64,000 bases of DNA from JAGLWW01 sp964640225 (GCA_964640225.1 CAZXFI010000001.1:124001-188000); one strand, 5' to 3'; numbered from the stretch's first letter, positions 51,652 to 60,852 are shown. A program made the numbers and translations. The notes: generated from the letters alone by a model not told the origin.

Positions 51652-52641
51652 TTAAAGATTCCTGGCCATTTTTTTCACAATATCAATCATCCTGTTTGAG
51701 TAGCCGTACTCGTTGTCGTACCAGCCCAGAATCTTGGCCATTTTTCCGCTGGCCGTCGTGCTCAGCCCGTCTATCACGCACGAATGCGGGTTGCCTATTA
51801 TGTCCGCCGATACCAGCTCCTCCTCTGTATACTCCATTACCCCTTTCATTTTTCCTTTTGAGGCCTTTCTGAAGGCTGTGTTCACCTGCTCCGCTGTCAC
51901 GCTTTTCTTCAGGTTTACCGTAAAGTCAACCACGGAGCCGTCCGCCACCGGGACCCTCATTGCCATCGCATCCAGCCTGCCCTTCATTTTGGGCAGCACC
52001 TCGCACGTGGCCTTCGCGGCCCCCGTGGTGGTGGGGACCACGGACATGGCAGCCGCCCGGCCCCTTCTCCATTTTTTGCTGGGGCCGTCCAGTATCCTCT
52101 GGTTGCTTGTGTAAGCGTGAATCGTGGTCATCAGTCCCCTGTCTACACCGAAGGCCTCGTCCAAGACCTTCACTATGGGAGCGAAGCAGTTCGTGGTGCA
52201 GGAGGCGTTGCTCACTATTTTCTGGTTTTTCAGCCTACTGTCATTAACACCTTTGACCACTGTTATGTCCGGGTTTTTCGCGGGAGCGGAAATGAGAACG
52301 CGCCTGGCCCCGGCCTTCAGGTGCTTTGAAGCCCCGGCCCTGTCCGTAAAGAAGCCCGTGCACTCCACAACTATGCCCGCCTTCATTTTTTTCCAGGGTA
52401 GCTTTTCCGGGTCCTTCTCGCTGTAAACAGGATAGCTCCTGCCATCAACCACAAGCCTTTTGCTCCTAGTGGAAACTCTCCTTCCGTAACGGCCGTAGAC
52501 CGTGTCATATTTCAGCAAATAGGCCAGGTTCTCCACTCCGGTCAAGTCGTTTATGGCCACCACTTTTACTCCCTTCTCAAGAGCCAGCTTGAACACGGCG
52601 CGGCCAATCCTCCCGAAGCCGTTTATGGCAATCCTCACCAT
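51652..52641 (-). CDS. gap: Glyceraldehyde-3-phosphate dehydrogenase, bacterial-type
   Basis: The start is ATG at 52641 (MVRIAINGFGRIGRAVF), 31 nt from the TATA box CTATATAAAA, so leaderless. The 329-residue enzyme is type I phosphorylating GAPDH: the catalytic SNASCTTNCFAP, ASGKMAKILGWYDNEYGYSN at the end. Most archaea use type II GAPDH, which differs strongly; a bacterial-type enzyme suggests lineage-specific replacement or transfer. With PGK downstream it completes the lower trunk of glycolysis. Confidence 0.95.
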   Translation of the reverse strand: MVRIAINGFGRIGRAVFKLALEKGVKVVAINDLTGVENLAYLLKYDTVYGRYGRRVSTRSKRLVVDGRSYPVYSEKDPEKLPWKKMKAGIVVECTGFFTDRAGASKHLKAGARRVLISAPAKNPDITVVKGVNDSRLKNQKIVSNASCTTNCFAPIVKVLDEAFGVDRGLMTTIHAYTSNQRILDGPSKKWRRGRAAAMSVVPTTTGAAKATCEVLPKMKGRLDAMAMRVPVADGSVVDFTVNLKKSVTAEQVNTAFRKASKGKMKGVMEYTEEELVSADIIGNPHSCVIDGLSTTASGKMAKILGWYDNEYGYSNRMIDIVKKMARNL

Positions 52642-52667
52642 TAGAACCAATAATAGTTGGTCAGGGC

Positions 52668-52677
52668 TATATAAAAA
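52668..52677 (-). promoter_or_regulatory. TATA box of gap
   Basis: CTATATAAAA (plus strand; minus TTTTATATAG) is centred 31 nt before the gap start codon, the expected distance for a leaderless archaeal transcript. No Shine-Dalgarno is present before the ATG. Confidence 0.55.
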
Positions 52678-53106
52678 TTATTTCCTTATTGAAGGCTTCT
52701 TGAAAGCATCCCTGAAAAACCTTTTTACGTATCTTGCATCCTTTCCTGTGAAGGGATAAAATTTCTCTCCCTCTATTTCATGTACAGCTTCTATAAGACG
52801 GTAGTCATCGTCAACCTTGTGTACATCTACTCTGGAACCCTGCCTTACGTGAAAAACATCAAACTCGTAGTCGCTTCCTATGTAGAATATCACGTTTTCG
52901 CCTACAAGCCTGTTTATTTCTTTCAGCGTTTTCTTGCGGACCTCTCTCACCTTTAACAATGAAGAATCCATTAGTTCCTCGCTTATATACTTGTCTATCT
53001 CCTTTCCGGACCTGTCCTCCTCCCTGATTAGGCATAGAGAAAGCTTGCTCGGCATAAGATGGATATGATAAACCTTCTCAATCCCTTCCATGTGGTCTCC
53101 GCTCAT
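52678..53106 (-). CDS. Hypothetical protein
   Basis: The 142-residue soluble protein starts MSGDHMEGIEKVYHIHLMPS, with a basic C-terminus (FFRDAFKKPSIRK). It is beta and helix mixed, with no known motif that I recognise. It lies between gap and the RNase P RNA, and its coding strand is the same as both. Codon use is like its neighbours, so it is probably a real gene. Confidence 0.65.
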   Translation of the reverse strand: MSGDHMEGIEKVYHIHLMPSKLSLCLIREEDRSGKEIDKYISEELMDSSLLKVREVRKKTLKEINRLVGENVIFYIGSDYEFDVFHVRQGSRVDVHKVDDDYRLIEAVHEIEGEKFYPFTGKDARYVKRFFRDAFKKPSIRK

Positions 53107-53156
53107 GCAAACACCCTAATTTATATAATACGAAATGTTAAATGCTTAAAAATAGC

Positions 53157-53530
53157 GGTGTGTTGGGTTAGCCCGTCTTCTGTAAGCCCATCACCATCCG
53201 AGATGGCTCACCTGAAGGCTTTTTGGCATTCGTCTGCGCCCCGGCGCTCGGCCGGTTTAGCGACCTACCCGCCTCTCTCTCATCATCAAGGCCTACTTGG
53301 TCTTGCACCACACGGGCCGGTCCGTTTCACCCGCCGCGCCAAACATCAATTAGTATCATCTTTTAACAGCGAAGCGGTACCGTTTCTGATACCGACCTGA
53401 GCATCTCTGCCCAGGAGCTTGCGCCCCCGTGATTCGTCGGTGGACGGAGCTTCCTCGGTTTTTAGAAAACCCCATGCTTTGAACAAAAGGTTTTCATCCG
53501 TATAACCGGTAGCCAATTCTCCAACACACC
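53157..53530 (-). ncRNA. rnpB: RNase P RNA
   Basis: The minus strand has the RNase P features: GAGGAAGCTCCGTCCACC near the 5' end (CR-I), GGTGCAAGACCAAGTAGGCC, a GGCGGGTAGGTCGCTAAACC segment, CAGACGAATGCC, and ACAGAAGACGGGCTAACCC near the 3' end (CR-V). The ends pair perfectly over 10 bp (53157-53166 with 53521-53530), forming helix P1. About 374 nt. It is the catalytic RNA for tRNA 5' maturation. Confidence 0.9.
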
Positions 53531-53576
53531 AATAAAACTATGAATAAGCGAGGTATTTAAAAGTTTTCAAAGCGCT

Positions 53577-53663
53577 TCAGATTCCAAGCAATCCGAAATA
53601 GTACGCCGCGGCCGCGAGTATTGCTATTATTATCAAACCTACCACAAGCCTTGATTTTTTCAT
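53577..53663 (-). CDS. Putative 28-residue membrane peptide
   Basis: ATG at 53663 opens MKKSRLVVGLIIIAILAAAA and ends YYFGLLGI. It is a basic start followed by one hydrophobic helix. A TATA-like stretch sits roughly 25 nt upstream. Short but compositionally ordered; it may be a small membrane protein. Confidence 0.4.
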   Translation of the reverse strand: MKKSRLVVGLIIIAILAAAAYYFGLLGI

Positions 53664-53697
53664 AATAATTCTTGGTGAGATTCAATTAAAAGCTTAA

Positions 53698-53991
53698 CTA
53701 AAGATAGTTCTGGACTGCGTAGTGTCTCAACACGGTGTAAAGCCCTTTCATGACCGGAATAACCCAGAAGTAAGGAACGTGTAATCCTGTTAGAATAATT
53801 ATTCCCGTGACCATATCGACTGCTCCCATCCAGTCAAGCCAGTAGTTGTTTAGGACAGAAGAACCGAAAGAATAAAATCCCTTGATTAAAACCGCTATTG
53901 CTATGTAAAAGAGTATGGAAAAAAACATTCCCGGGTAAAGCAGTGAAATACCTGCAATTACATCCAGCAAACCAAGCAAAAGCAAAATCAT
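53698..53991 (-). CDS. Small multi-pass membrane protein
   Basis: The 97-residue product is very hydrophobic, with three or four predicted helices (MILLLLGLLDVIAGISLL, FYIAIAVLIKGFYSF, MVTGIIILTGLHVPYF). Small proteins of this kind recur in uncultivated archaea, but no function is known. It lies between RNase P RNA and 23S rRNA, on the same strand as both. Confidence 0.6.
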   Translation of the reverse strand: MILLLLGLLDVIAGISLLYPGMFFSILFYIAIAVLIKGFYSFGSSVLNNYWLDWMGAVDMVTGIIILTGLHVPYFWVIPVMKGLYTVLRHYAVQNYL

Positions 53992-54040
53992 TCATACACC
54001 TATACTGAAGACTGTTTGAAAATATTTAAAGAAATGGAAA

Positions 54041-54064
54041 GACCGTCACAAGCCGAGAAAACTC
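54041..54064 (-). repeat. 23S processing stem, 3' arm
   Basis: This 24-nt sequence is the exact reverse complement of 58065-58088. Together they flank the 23S gene and would form the long helix cut by the archaeal splicing endonuclease during pre-23S maturation. Confidence 0.85.
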
Positions 54065-54466
54065 TAGATTTAAACCGAAACCTCACGGTCCCGGTCCTTG
54101 AAACCTGGATACAGGAACCCCAAAAATGGCGGTTAGTACTCGTGGACTGAACTGGTCGCCGAAGCTTCCGGCTTACATCCCGAGCCTATCAAACCCGTCG
54201 TGTACGGGAACCTAGGTTGTCTCTTTTTGGGAGCCGCTTCGAGCTTAGATGCCTTCAGCTCTTATCGGCGTAGGGCGTAGCTACTCGGCAGTGCCCTGCC
54301 GGACAACCGATACACCAGAGGCCCCAGGAGGATGTTCCTTTCGTACTGATCCTCCTTTCCCCTCAGACAACCAACACTCCTAGTAGATATTGACCAAACT
54401 GGCTCACGCCGTTCTGAACCCAGCTAACGTACCTTTTTGATGAGTGAACACCTCTACCCTTGGCCG

Positions 54467-54545
54467 CTTCCAGAACCCCCTCCCGCTTTAAGCGGAAGAT
54501 GATTTTTCGTAAACGTTTTGCACGTTTACCTGTGCAAAAGGTTTT
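54467..54545 (-). other. Short 23S insertion near E. coli 2530 (helix 91)
   Basis: On the minus strand the helix 91 loop is broken after CTGTGCAGC, and the exon resumes at GGCCAAGGGTA. About 79 nt, rich in A and T, with small hairpins. No ORF. Probably an intron, but an expansion is possible. Confidence 0.55.
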
Positions 54546-55028
54546 GCTGCACAGCCAGGAGAAGGTGAGCCGACAACGATGTAACAACACGCGGCGTCAA
54601 TAGGGGCTTTCGGCCGCTACGATCCGGTTATCCCTGAGGTAGCTTTTCTGACATCCCTGAGCCTTAAATCGACCGACGCAACGCATTGCGTCAAGTTATC
54701 AATAAGCTTCAGGATTTCGCTAGGTCAGGCTTTCGCCTCTGAATCCCTCGATGTTCAGGATTCAGTCAAGCTAGCTTTTGCCCTTACACTCTATTTCGGA
54801 TTTCTGACCCGAATGAGCTAACCTTTGAGCGCCTTTGATACCATTTCAAAGGCGTACCGCCCCAGTCAAACTGTCCACCTGATGTTGTCCAGGTTTCCCT
54901 GTAAGCAATACGTTTTCGAAAGAGTAGTGTTACATTGGCGACTACACACAAACTTGCGTCTGTGCTTTAACGTCTCCTACTTACGCTATACAATCAAAAC
55001 CATATCACAGCATCAAGCTACAGTAAAG

Positions 55029-55694
55029 CTAACCGCTGAAAGAAAGAGCAATCCTCATCCTTTCTTTTGTAGTAAGATGAGGCGGACAATAACCAAGATT
55101 TTTGAAAAGCATAATTTTAGACAAATGTTTTTCATTTAAAAAACCTATTTTTTCCATCCATTTATTCAACATTTCCTTGCCGTAAATCCTTATTCTATAG
55201 TCTCTGAAACCTCTTTGATAGGCTTCTTCGCTGGAAACTTTGAAGCCAAGGTAATTTAACTTTTTCAAGGCAAAATCATGGATTATTTCATTGCTTGTGA
55301 AGAATTCAATTCTTGGCTCATTGTGAATTCCTTTTCTGTTTTTCTTAAAGGTGACCGTAAAATCAGCATCTGCCAGACCTCTTAAAAAGTGATTTCTTTT
55401 AGTTTTGATTTACTTCCTACCGGCAAACCTAAACCGATTTTCCTTTCCACCGCATCTTTAGAATTCAAATGAACTACTATTGTGTTTTCGTTTTTTCTGA
55501 AATAGACACATGGGTCCCTTCTGTAAAGTTTCTTCAATATTTGAGGTACCAAAATTCCATAGAATTTTTTGTCATCAATTGAATGCCCAGAGTATATTAC
55601 TCTGTACACATTGTTTTTCCTGTCCAATTGCAAGGATCCGTCTCCTAAATGGAGTCCCGTCTCGTACGCTAAAAGTTCTTTTTAATTTTCATGG
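55029..55694 (-). pseudogene. Decayed LAGLIDADG homing endonuclease in 23S intron
   Basis: Fragments of one LAGLIDADG endonuclease lie in order on the minus strand: a first motif ETGLHLGDGSLQLDRKN, then VYRVIYSGHSIDDKKFYGIL, GLGLPVGSKSKLKEI, and a second motif FLRGLADADFTV, then FKVSSEEAYQRGFRDYRIRI. At least two frameshifts separate them: in the A5 run just after the ATG (55694), and between KLKEIT and FLRGL, where 15 or so residues also appear lost. The last stop codon coincides with the 3' edge of the intron. It would once have cut intronless 23S alleles. Confidence 0.85.
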
Positions 55695-55792
55695 TTTTAT
55701 TGTTCGTGAAGCGGACTTATCTAACTTTCGTCCCGCAAGGCGAAAGGGAGAATATGTCCGCTGAACAATAAGCATGTCGTATCCTTCTTCCA
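55031..55792 (-). other. 23S intron near E. coli 2067 with endonuclease remnant
   Basis: The minus-strand exons join as GTCCCCGTAGA to AGCTTTACTGTAGCTTG, matching conserved 23S around E. coli 2063-2075. About 762 nt intervene. Near the 5' edge TTATTGTTC and GAACAATAA pair, extended by AGCGGAC/GTCCGCT, a stem next to the splice site. Boundaries are good to a few bases. Confidence 0.8.
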
Positions 55793-55925
55793 TCTACGGG
55801 GACTCTACTTCCCACTAGGAGTCTCAGGCCCATTCCCCTGAATAGCAAGTTCGCTGAACTCCAACTTGGGACAGCAGGGACCTCGTTAAGCCCTTCATGC
55901 AGGTCGACATTCAATCGACAAGGGA

Positions 55926-56043
55926 TTGCGCGAGCCTTTCTTTCTTGGAAGAAAGAAACCCTCGGGAAAAAAAGAACCTTAAGTTAAACTCAAAAGTTTT
56001 TCTTTTCCACAAGTGCTTTTCTTTTTCTAAAAGAAAAGGCCTT
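55926..56043 (-). other. Short 23S intron at the E. coli 1927-1931 site
   Basis: The minus strand reads CTTAAGGTAGCGTAA, then about 118 nt of A/G-rich sequence with TTTCTTTC/GAAAGAAA hairpins, then TCCCTTGTCGATTG. This is a known intron hot spot in archaeal and organellar 23S genes. No ORF is present. Confidence 0.8.
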
Positions 56044-58064
56044 TTACGCTACCTTAAGACGATCAGAGTTATCGCCGCCGTTTACCGGTGCTTAGCCCCG
56101 TTGAAACGAGGTTTAACATACCGGCACTGGGCAGACCTCACCGGCTATACGCAAGATTTCTCTCTAGCAGCCGGCTATGTTTTTGTTAAACAGTCGGGCC
56201 CCCTTTGTCACTGCGACCTGCGCTTCCCAGTAAAGAGAGCGCAGGCATCCCTCCTACCAAGGATACGGGACTAGATTGCCGAATTCCCTAAGTTGGGTTG
56301 TTTCAACACCTTCGCCTTCTAAGCGAGAGTACCTGTGTCGGTTTTGAGTACGGACACCAAAGGATAGTTCAGCAGCCTTTTCTTGGGATCCAGGAATGAA
56401 CCAAACTTCCCATACAGGAAGCCTTGTAAGGTTCGCCTCCTTCTATTCCTTACGAATTTCCGAAGGCTTCTCTTACTTGATGAGGCGACGGCCTCACTTG
56501 GCCTATCCCGAACCGTCAGCCGCTGATAGTGGCCTCTGGTGGCACAGGAATATTAACCTATTTCCCTTTCGCCAAGCTAGGTTAGCGCTTGGCTTAGGAC
56601 CGGCTTACCCCCGGCTGATAATCATGGCCGGGGAACCCTTACTCTTCCGGTGGTCGGGAATCTCACCCGACTTTGCTGCTACTAATAACAGGATATTCAT
56701 TTCCATGCGGTCCACAGGACCTTACAGCCCTGCTTCTGCCCTCACGGAACGCCTTCCTACTATCTTTCAATCCGGGGTATCGGTAGTTGACTTACTCCCG
56801 TCCATTTTCAGCGCCTTCAACCTAGACGGGTGAGCTTTTACGCTTTCTTTGAAGGATGGCTGCTTCTAAGCCAACCTCCCCGCTGTTTATGGTTGGAGAC
56901 AACCTTTGTGACTTAGTCAACATTTGGGGACCTTAACCCCGGTCTGGGTTGTTCCCCTTTCGGATACAGAACTTAATCCATGCACCCGCACTCCGGCCTT
57001 CTACGGCGATGACAGATTATGAGTTTGACAGCGAAGCTGGGGCTTTCGCCCCTTGACTCCCCAATCAGTGCTTTACCCTGTCATCTGCCTCAGGTCGGGC
57101 TGAACTGAGATTCATTTCGGAAGGAACCGGCTATCACCCAACTCGATTGGTTTTTCGCCCCTATACCCGGGTCACCCGAGCGCGTTGGAACAGCTCCGGT
57201 AACAGGCCTCCATCGGGGTTTCCCCCGACTTCACCTTACCCAGGAATAGATCGTCGGGCTTCCGGTCTTATCCCCATGACTTCCCGCACTTTCGTACGGC
57301 GCCCCTCCACAAGAGTGTGTGGGCTTGTTGCTTTCGCTGTGGCTACGGCATTACTGCCTTAACCTCGCCATGAAGATAAACTCCCTGTCTCGTTCTTCGA
57401 AACGAACAGCACGACACTAGTCCACCTCCCTCGTACTAATGCGTCACCGCATATTCCTTCGGGAGGGTTCCTTCCTTCCATGCCGTGCCTGACTGTAACC
57501 GACTAGATTCAAGCTCTTTTCAATCCCTGTTACGGGTTCTTTTCAGCTTTCTGTCACCATACTAGTTCGCTATCGGACTTTGGTAATATTTAGAGTTGGG
57601 AGTGGATACCTCCCACATTCCTGCCCCATATCCGAGGGACAGTACTCTCCTGCCTGGAAACTACCTTCCTGTTTTCTTTTACGGGACTTTCACCCTCTGC
57701 GGTGCTCCGTTCCAGGAGACTTCAAATCGGCTGGTTAGGCATTACCAGACACCACATCTACCCTGCGTTTCCGCAGGGAATTCGGTTTGCTCTGTGCCGC
57801 TTTCGATCGCCTTTACTCACGGCATCGCGGTTGCTTTCTTTTCCTCCGCCTACTAAGATGCTTCAATTCAGCGGGTTGTGCTTCCTAAAAAGGAATGTCT
57901 TCCGAAGAAGACGCGAAGTCGCATTGAGCAATCCCGGGTTCTACGGCTGCATGCACCTCGCCCGGGCTTATCGTAGCTTGCCACGACCTTCTTCCTTACC
58001 AAAGCCAAGCTATCCCCTAGCCGGCTTATGCGAATGGTGTTCCTGACTCCAGTTGGTCAGGCCT

Positions 58065-58088
58065 GAGTTTTCTCGGCTTGTGACGGTC
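58065..58088 (-). repeat. 23S processing stem, 5' arm
   Basis: Exact reverse complement of 54041-54064, just ahead of the 23S 5' end. Forms the pre-23S processing helix. Confidence 0.85.
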
Positions 58089-58095
58089 TCATAAT

Positions 58096-58170
58096 CAAAA
58101 GGTCTCAGTGATTACATTTCATCATAGCGCGCCAGCGCTCAAATGGTGTTCACTTAATCATTGCCTTTTG
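58096..58170 (-). ncRNA. C/D box guide sRNA in the 23S leader, predicted to target U2552
   Basis: Minus strand: terminal stem CAAAAGG/CCTTTTG; C box-like ATGATTA; guide AGTGAACACCAT; D' TTGA; a hairpin AGCGC-TGGC-GCGCT; C' ATGATGA; guide AATGTAATCA; D CTGA. The D' guide is complementary over 10 bp to 23S GGTGTTCACT (54443-54452, the A-loop). The fifth base upstream of D' pairs with the equivalent of E. coli U2552, a known 2'-O-methyl site. The second guide has no convincing target here. Confidence 0.65.
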
Positions 58171-58357
58171 CTTGACCACGGTCCCCTACCCCCTATGATA
58201 GAGAACCGCATATACGCGTGTCTTGGAAAAATTTCAGGGCAGAAACATCTGTTTATTTCCTTTCAAAAGCCCTGCGTTAATTCATAATAGACACCTAATA
58301 AAGCAGTATATAATAGGCAGAATCATGTATTTAAAGGTTTCTACATAAGCACAACGT
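58171..58357 (-). promoter_or_regulatory. 23S leader and promoter region
   Basis: A strong TATA-like CTATTATATACTG on the minus strand (plus 58305-58317) should start the 23S precursor near 58285-58290. The leader then includes GACCACGGTC (a short palindrome near 58173-58183) before the C/D sRNA. On the plus strand TGTATTTAAAGG (about 58326-58337) sits about 25 nt before the divergent gene at 58358. No other gene is seen. Confidence 0.5.
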
Positions 58358-58969
58358 ATGAATTCACATGAATTCTGCTCAGTTTTACATGAGGAAATAA
58401 AGAGCGGGGAGCCTGATATAGAAAAAATATACGACTGCCTGGAAGCCTACGGAAAAACAAAGGACAGGAGATATTTCAAGTCTTTCCTGGGGGAAATGAA
58501 TGTCCCGGACGAGTGGGAAATAATAGTAAGAAAACCCCACCCGAATTACGGAGACTGCGTGGACTTTATCTACAGCAAAGACGAGGAGGAGGGTAGCAAG
58601 AGATTCCCCTGCCTTATGAACGAGAACTCGCTTTACGACATGATACGAAACGTGCAATGCAACAGGGAAAAGGTATACGGGGAGCGTGGCTGGATTTCCC
58701 CGGCAATACTCGTGAAAGGGAAGGGAGAAATTTCCAAAGCCTGCTTTGAGCTTGTTGTAGACAATTACATGCACACGCTGTCGCTTAATTTAACGGATGT
58801 GGACGTGAACAAAAAGAAGATTGAAACGTTCCCCGCCTATATGCACAAATGGGACAAAGAAATGGAAAATGTCTCAGAGAACCTGGGGAACAACTTGTAT
58901 GAAGTGGGGGACCTAGAAGTGATTCGCGCCATGGTCGCGGATTTGGACGAGAGGATAAAGAATCGCTGA
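58358..58969 (+). CDS. Hypothetical protein
   Basis: The 203-residue soluble protein starts MNSHEFCSVLHEEIKSGEPD and looks mixed helix/strand (DEWEIIVRKPHPNYGDCVDF; ACFELVVDNYMHTLSLNLTD). It has no motif that I recognise. It is on the plus strand between 23S and tRNA-Ala, in the place where a rrn spacer would normally be, and appears leaderless. Its base composition resembles the genome average. Confidence 0.65.
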   Translation: MNSHEFCSVLHEEIKSGEPDIEKIYDCLEAYGKTKDRRYFKSFLGEMNVPDEWEIIVRKPHPNYGDCVDFIYSKDEEEGSKRFPCLMNENSLYDMIRNVQCNREKVYGERGWISPAILVKGKGEISKACFELVVDNYMHTLSLNLTDVDVNKKKIETFPAYMHKWDKEMENVSENLGNNLYEVGDLEVIRAMVADLDERIKNR

Positions 58970-59008
58970 AAACATTTATATTCCTGTAACAATCATTTAA
59001 CTTAAAAT

Positions 59009-59124
59009 GGGCCGGTAGATCAGTGGAAGATCGCCTGCTTTGCAATACGAAATAAGAATTTCGATGTTTCGTTTCGTAACGAAACAGCAGGAGGCCATGG
59101 GTTCAAATCCCATCCGGTCCACCA
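59009..59124 (+). tRNA. tRNA-Ala (TGC) with one intron
   Basis: Acceptor GGGCCGG pairs with CCGGTCC, giving the G3-U70 alanine identity pair; CCA is encoded. The T arm is ATGGGTTCAAATCCCAT. The anticodon stem CCTGC/GCAGG encloses TTTGCA, anticodon TGC, interrupted after position 37 by a 41-nt intron (about 59045-59085). A TATA-like ACATTTATATTCC lies about 30 nt upstream. Confidence 0.92.
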
Positions 59125-59160
59125 CTAAAGCTTAAATATCTTTTGCCACTAATTAGTGGT

Positions 59161-59784
59161 ATGTTTACGTCCGGAACGTATCCTTTAAACATAGGCTGGC
59201 TGGAGGAAGACGACTCCGGTGACTCCGATATAGCATGGTATAAGGCCTTGAACTCCTTCTTTTGCCCAATCTGTGAAAAAAGTTCCCAGCTGTCTGATGA
59301 AACGCACAGGAAAGAGTACAGCAAGGAAAGCGAGCTCAACGACGGCAACTGGAAGGTTTATTTGCTTACAAAGTGCCCCGTCTGCGAAGGGGAATTGAAA
59401 AACATAACATACCTGAAATCAGACAGGACCGAAACAAGGTTCTCCGAAACCCTGGGCAAAAGCGTTGAAATAGAATTTTTTCCCCAAAGGCACTTGAATG
59501 ATGAAAGGTTTTTTGAAGATACGCTCTGGACGGAAAGGGCCAAAAAACTGCTTAAAAAACTGGACTTGGAACCTGGGCAGGCGTATCTCAATTTCTTTAT
59601 CAGGCACGGCACTGTAAACATTAAGTCCGGTGGGGATGTTAAGCGCGATGAATCTTTTTTTGTGGATAAAAGAGGTGCCGGGCATTTGAACCTGCTGGAT
59701 AAACTTGCGTGGAAGAGATTCGTGAAGTTTAATTACAGGCATGGCGAAAGCTATTTCGGAAACATGTGGAAAGATTGCATGTAA
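59161..59784 (+). CDS. Hypothetical zinc-ribbon-like protein
   Basis: The ATG at 59161 begins a 207-residue protein with two Cys pairs, FFCPICEK and KCPVCEGE, about 50 residues apart, suggesting one zinc site. The rest (DLEPGQAYLNFFIRHGTVNI, ending GESYFGNMWKDCM) is not recognised. It starts 36 nt after tRNA-Ala and may be read from the same or an adjacent promoter. Confidence 0.65.
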   Translation: MFTSGTYPLNIGWLEEDDSGDSDIAWYKALNSFFCPICEKSSQLSDETHRKEYSKESELNDGNWKVYLLTKCPVCEGELKNITYLKSDRTETRFSETLGKSVEIEFFPQRHLNDERFFEDTLWTERAKKLLKKLDLEPGQAYLNFFIRHGTVNIKSGGDVKRDESFFVDKRGAGHLNLLDKLAWKRFVKFNYRHGESYFGNMWKDCM

Positions 59785-59826
59785 GACGGGTCTAAACCCA
59801 GATTTAATTCTTTGTTTTTAAAAAAA

Positions 59827-60792
59827 TCAGCCCCTCACGAATATGAAGAATATGTAAATTATGTAGAAAATCACGAACACCACCCCGCCCCACCTGTCAA
59901 GCTCGTGCTTGTTTCCTATGAACATGAAAAGGAAAAGTGAGAGCGCGGCGAATAACAGGAACAGTATGTCAAAGTTCACGAAGGCCGGCAGGGCTATGGG
60001 TGTTATGACCGAGGTCAGGCCGAGTATCCAGAATATATTGAAAATGTTTGAGCCCACCGCGCCCCCTACCGCAAGGTCCACGTCCTTCTTCAGGGCGGCC
60101 GTTACCGAGGTCACGAGCTCCGGCATGGAGGTCCCGAAGGCCACCACTGTAGCTGAGATAAGGAATTCGCTCAGGCCCGCCTGCCTTGCTATGAAGATTG
60201 CCCCGTCAACTACCCACTTCCCGCCAATGAAAAGACCCGCCACCCCCAGCAGGAGCATGAGGGAAATCTTGTAGTAGTTGTACTCCTTTATCTCAAGCTT
60301 CCTGTCCTGGAGCTTGTTCCTCCTGTCCTTTGCCATCTCGTAGACATAGTAAAGGAATATCCCGAAAAAACAAAGCAATACTATACCGTCTATGCGCGTC
60401 AGCATGGAAAAGCTTATCCTGTCTATCATAAGGTCGTTTGCCGCTATGAAAAGAACGAAAGCCCCCAGGATGCTGAAGGGTATTTCCTTCCACACGGTGG
60501 AATGGTGAACCTTCAGGGGGTACAGGGTGGCCGTTAGGCCCAGTATAAGAAGAATGTTAGATATGTTGCTTCCCACTACGTTTCCTATTGCCACGTCCGT
60601 GGATCCCTCAAACGCGGAGAACATGTTTACCACGAGCTCCGGCATGGAGGTCCCGAAGGCCACCACGGTAAGGCCCACCACGAGAGAGGGGACTCCAAGC
60701 TTCTTTGCAAGCGAGCTGGAGCCCTTAACCAGGAAGTCCGCTCCCTTTAGCAGGAAAGCGAAACCCAGGATGAAAAGCGCATACTGGAGCAT
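59827..60792 (-). CDS. Ca2+/Na+ antiporter family membrane protein (CaCA, YrbG-like)
   Basis: The 321-residue protein has about ten helices and the two inverted alpha repeats of the CaCA family: VVAFGTSMPELVVNMFSAFE with GNVVGSNISNILLILGLT, and VVAFGTSMPELVTSVTAALK with GGAVGSNIFNIFWILGLT. These repeats carry the ion-binding glutamates (PEL) and asparagines. It exchanges cations, usually Ca2+ out for Na+ or H+ in. It lies just 3' of 16S, on the same strand. Confidence 0.9.
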   Translation of the reverse strand: MLQYALFILGFAFLLKGADFLVKGSSSLAKKLGVPSLVVGLTVVAFGTSMPELVVNMFSAFEGSTDVAIGNVVGSNISNILLILGLTATLYPLKVHHSTVWKEIPFSILGAFVLFIAANDLMIDRISFSMLTRIDGIVLLCFFGIFLYYVYEMAKDRRNKLQDRKLEIKEYNYYKISLMLLLGVAGLFIGGKWVVDGAIFIARQAGLSEFLISATVVAFGTSMPELVTSVTAALKKDVDLAVGGAVGSNIFNIFWILGLTSVITPIALPAFVNFDILFLLFAALSLFLFMFIGNKHELDRWGGVVFVIFYIIYIFFIFVRG

Positions 60793-60837
60793 AAATCAAT
60801 TTTATTTTCAACAATTATAAATCTTCTGGAAAAATTC

Positions 60838-60852
60838 TATCTGATTAGAGTA
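60838..60852 (-). repeat. 16S processing stem, 3' arm
   Basis: TATCTGATTAGAGTA is the reverse complement of TACTCTAATCAGATA at 62736-62750. The pair encloses the 16S gene and should form the pre-16S processing helix. Confidence 0.8.

Larger units (their letters stand above)
54065..58064 (-). rRNA. 23S ribosom RNA with at least three introns
   Basis: Reading the minus strand, the conserved 23S order is clear, from GGCTAGGGGATAGCTTGGC and GGTCGTGGCAAGCTACGATA near the 5' end to GGATCAGTACGAAAGGAAC (sarcin/ricin region) near the 3' end. Total length near 4000 nt against about 2950 usual; the excess lies in insertions at conserved sites. Exact ends are set approximately by the flanking 24-nt stem. 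The promoter is near 58306. Confidence 0.95.

Noticed and set aside
55897..58046. Several plus-strand open frames across 23S
   Set aside because: They are antisense to rRNA, arginine- and serine-rich, and lack family motifs.
54041..58088. 24-nt inverted repeats as ends of a mobile element
   Set aside because: They flank 23S exactly and fit the pre-rRNA processing helix; no transposase is inside.
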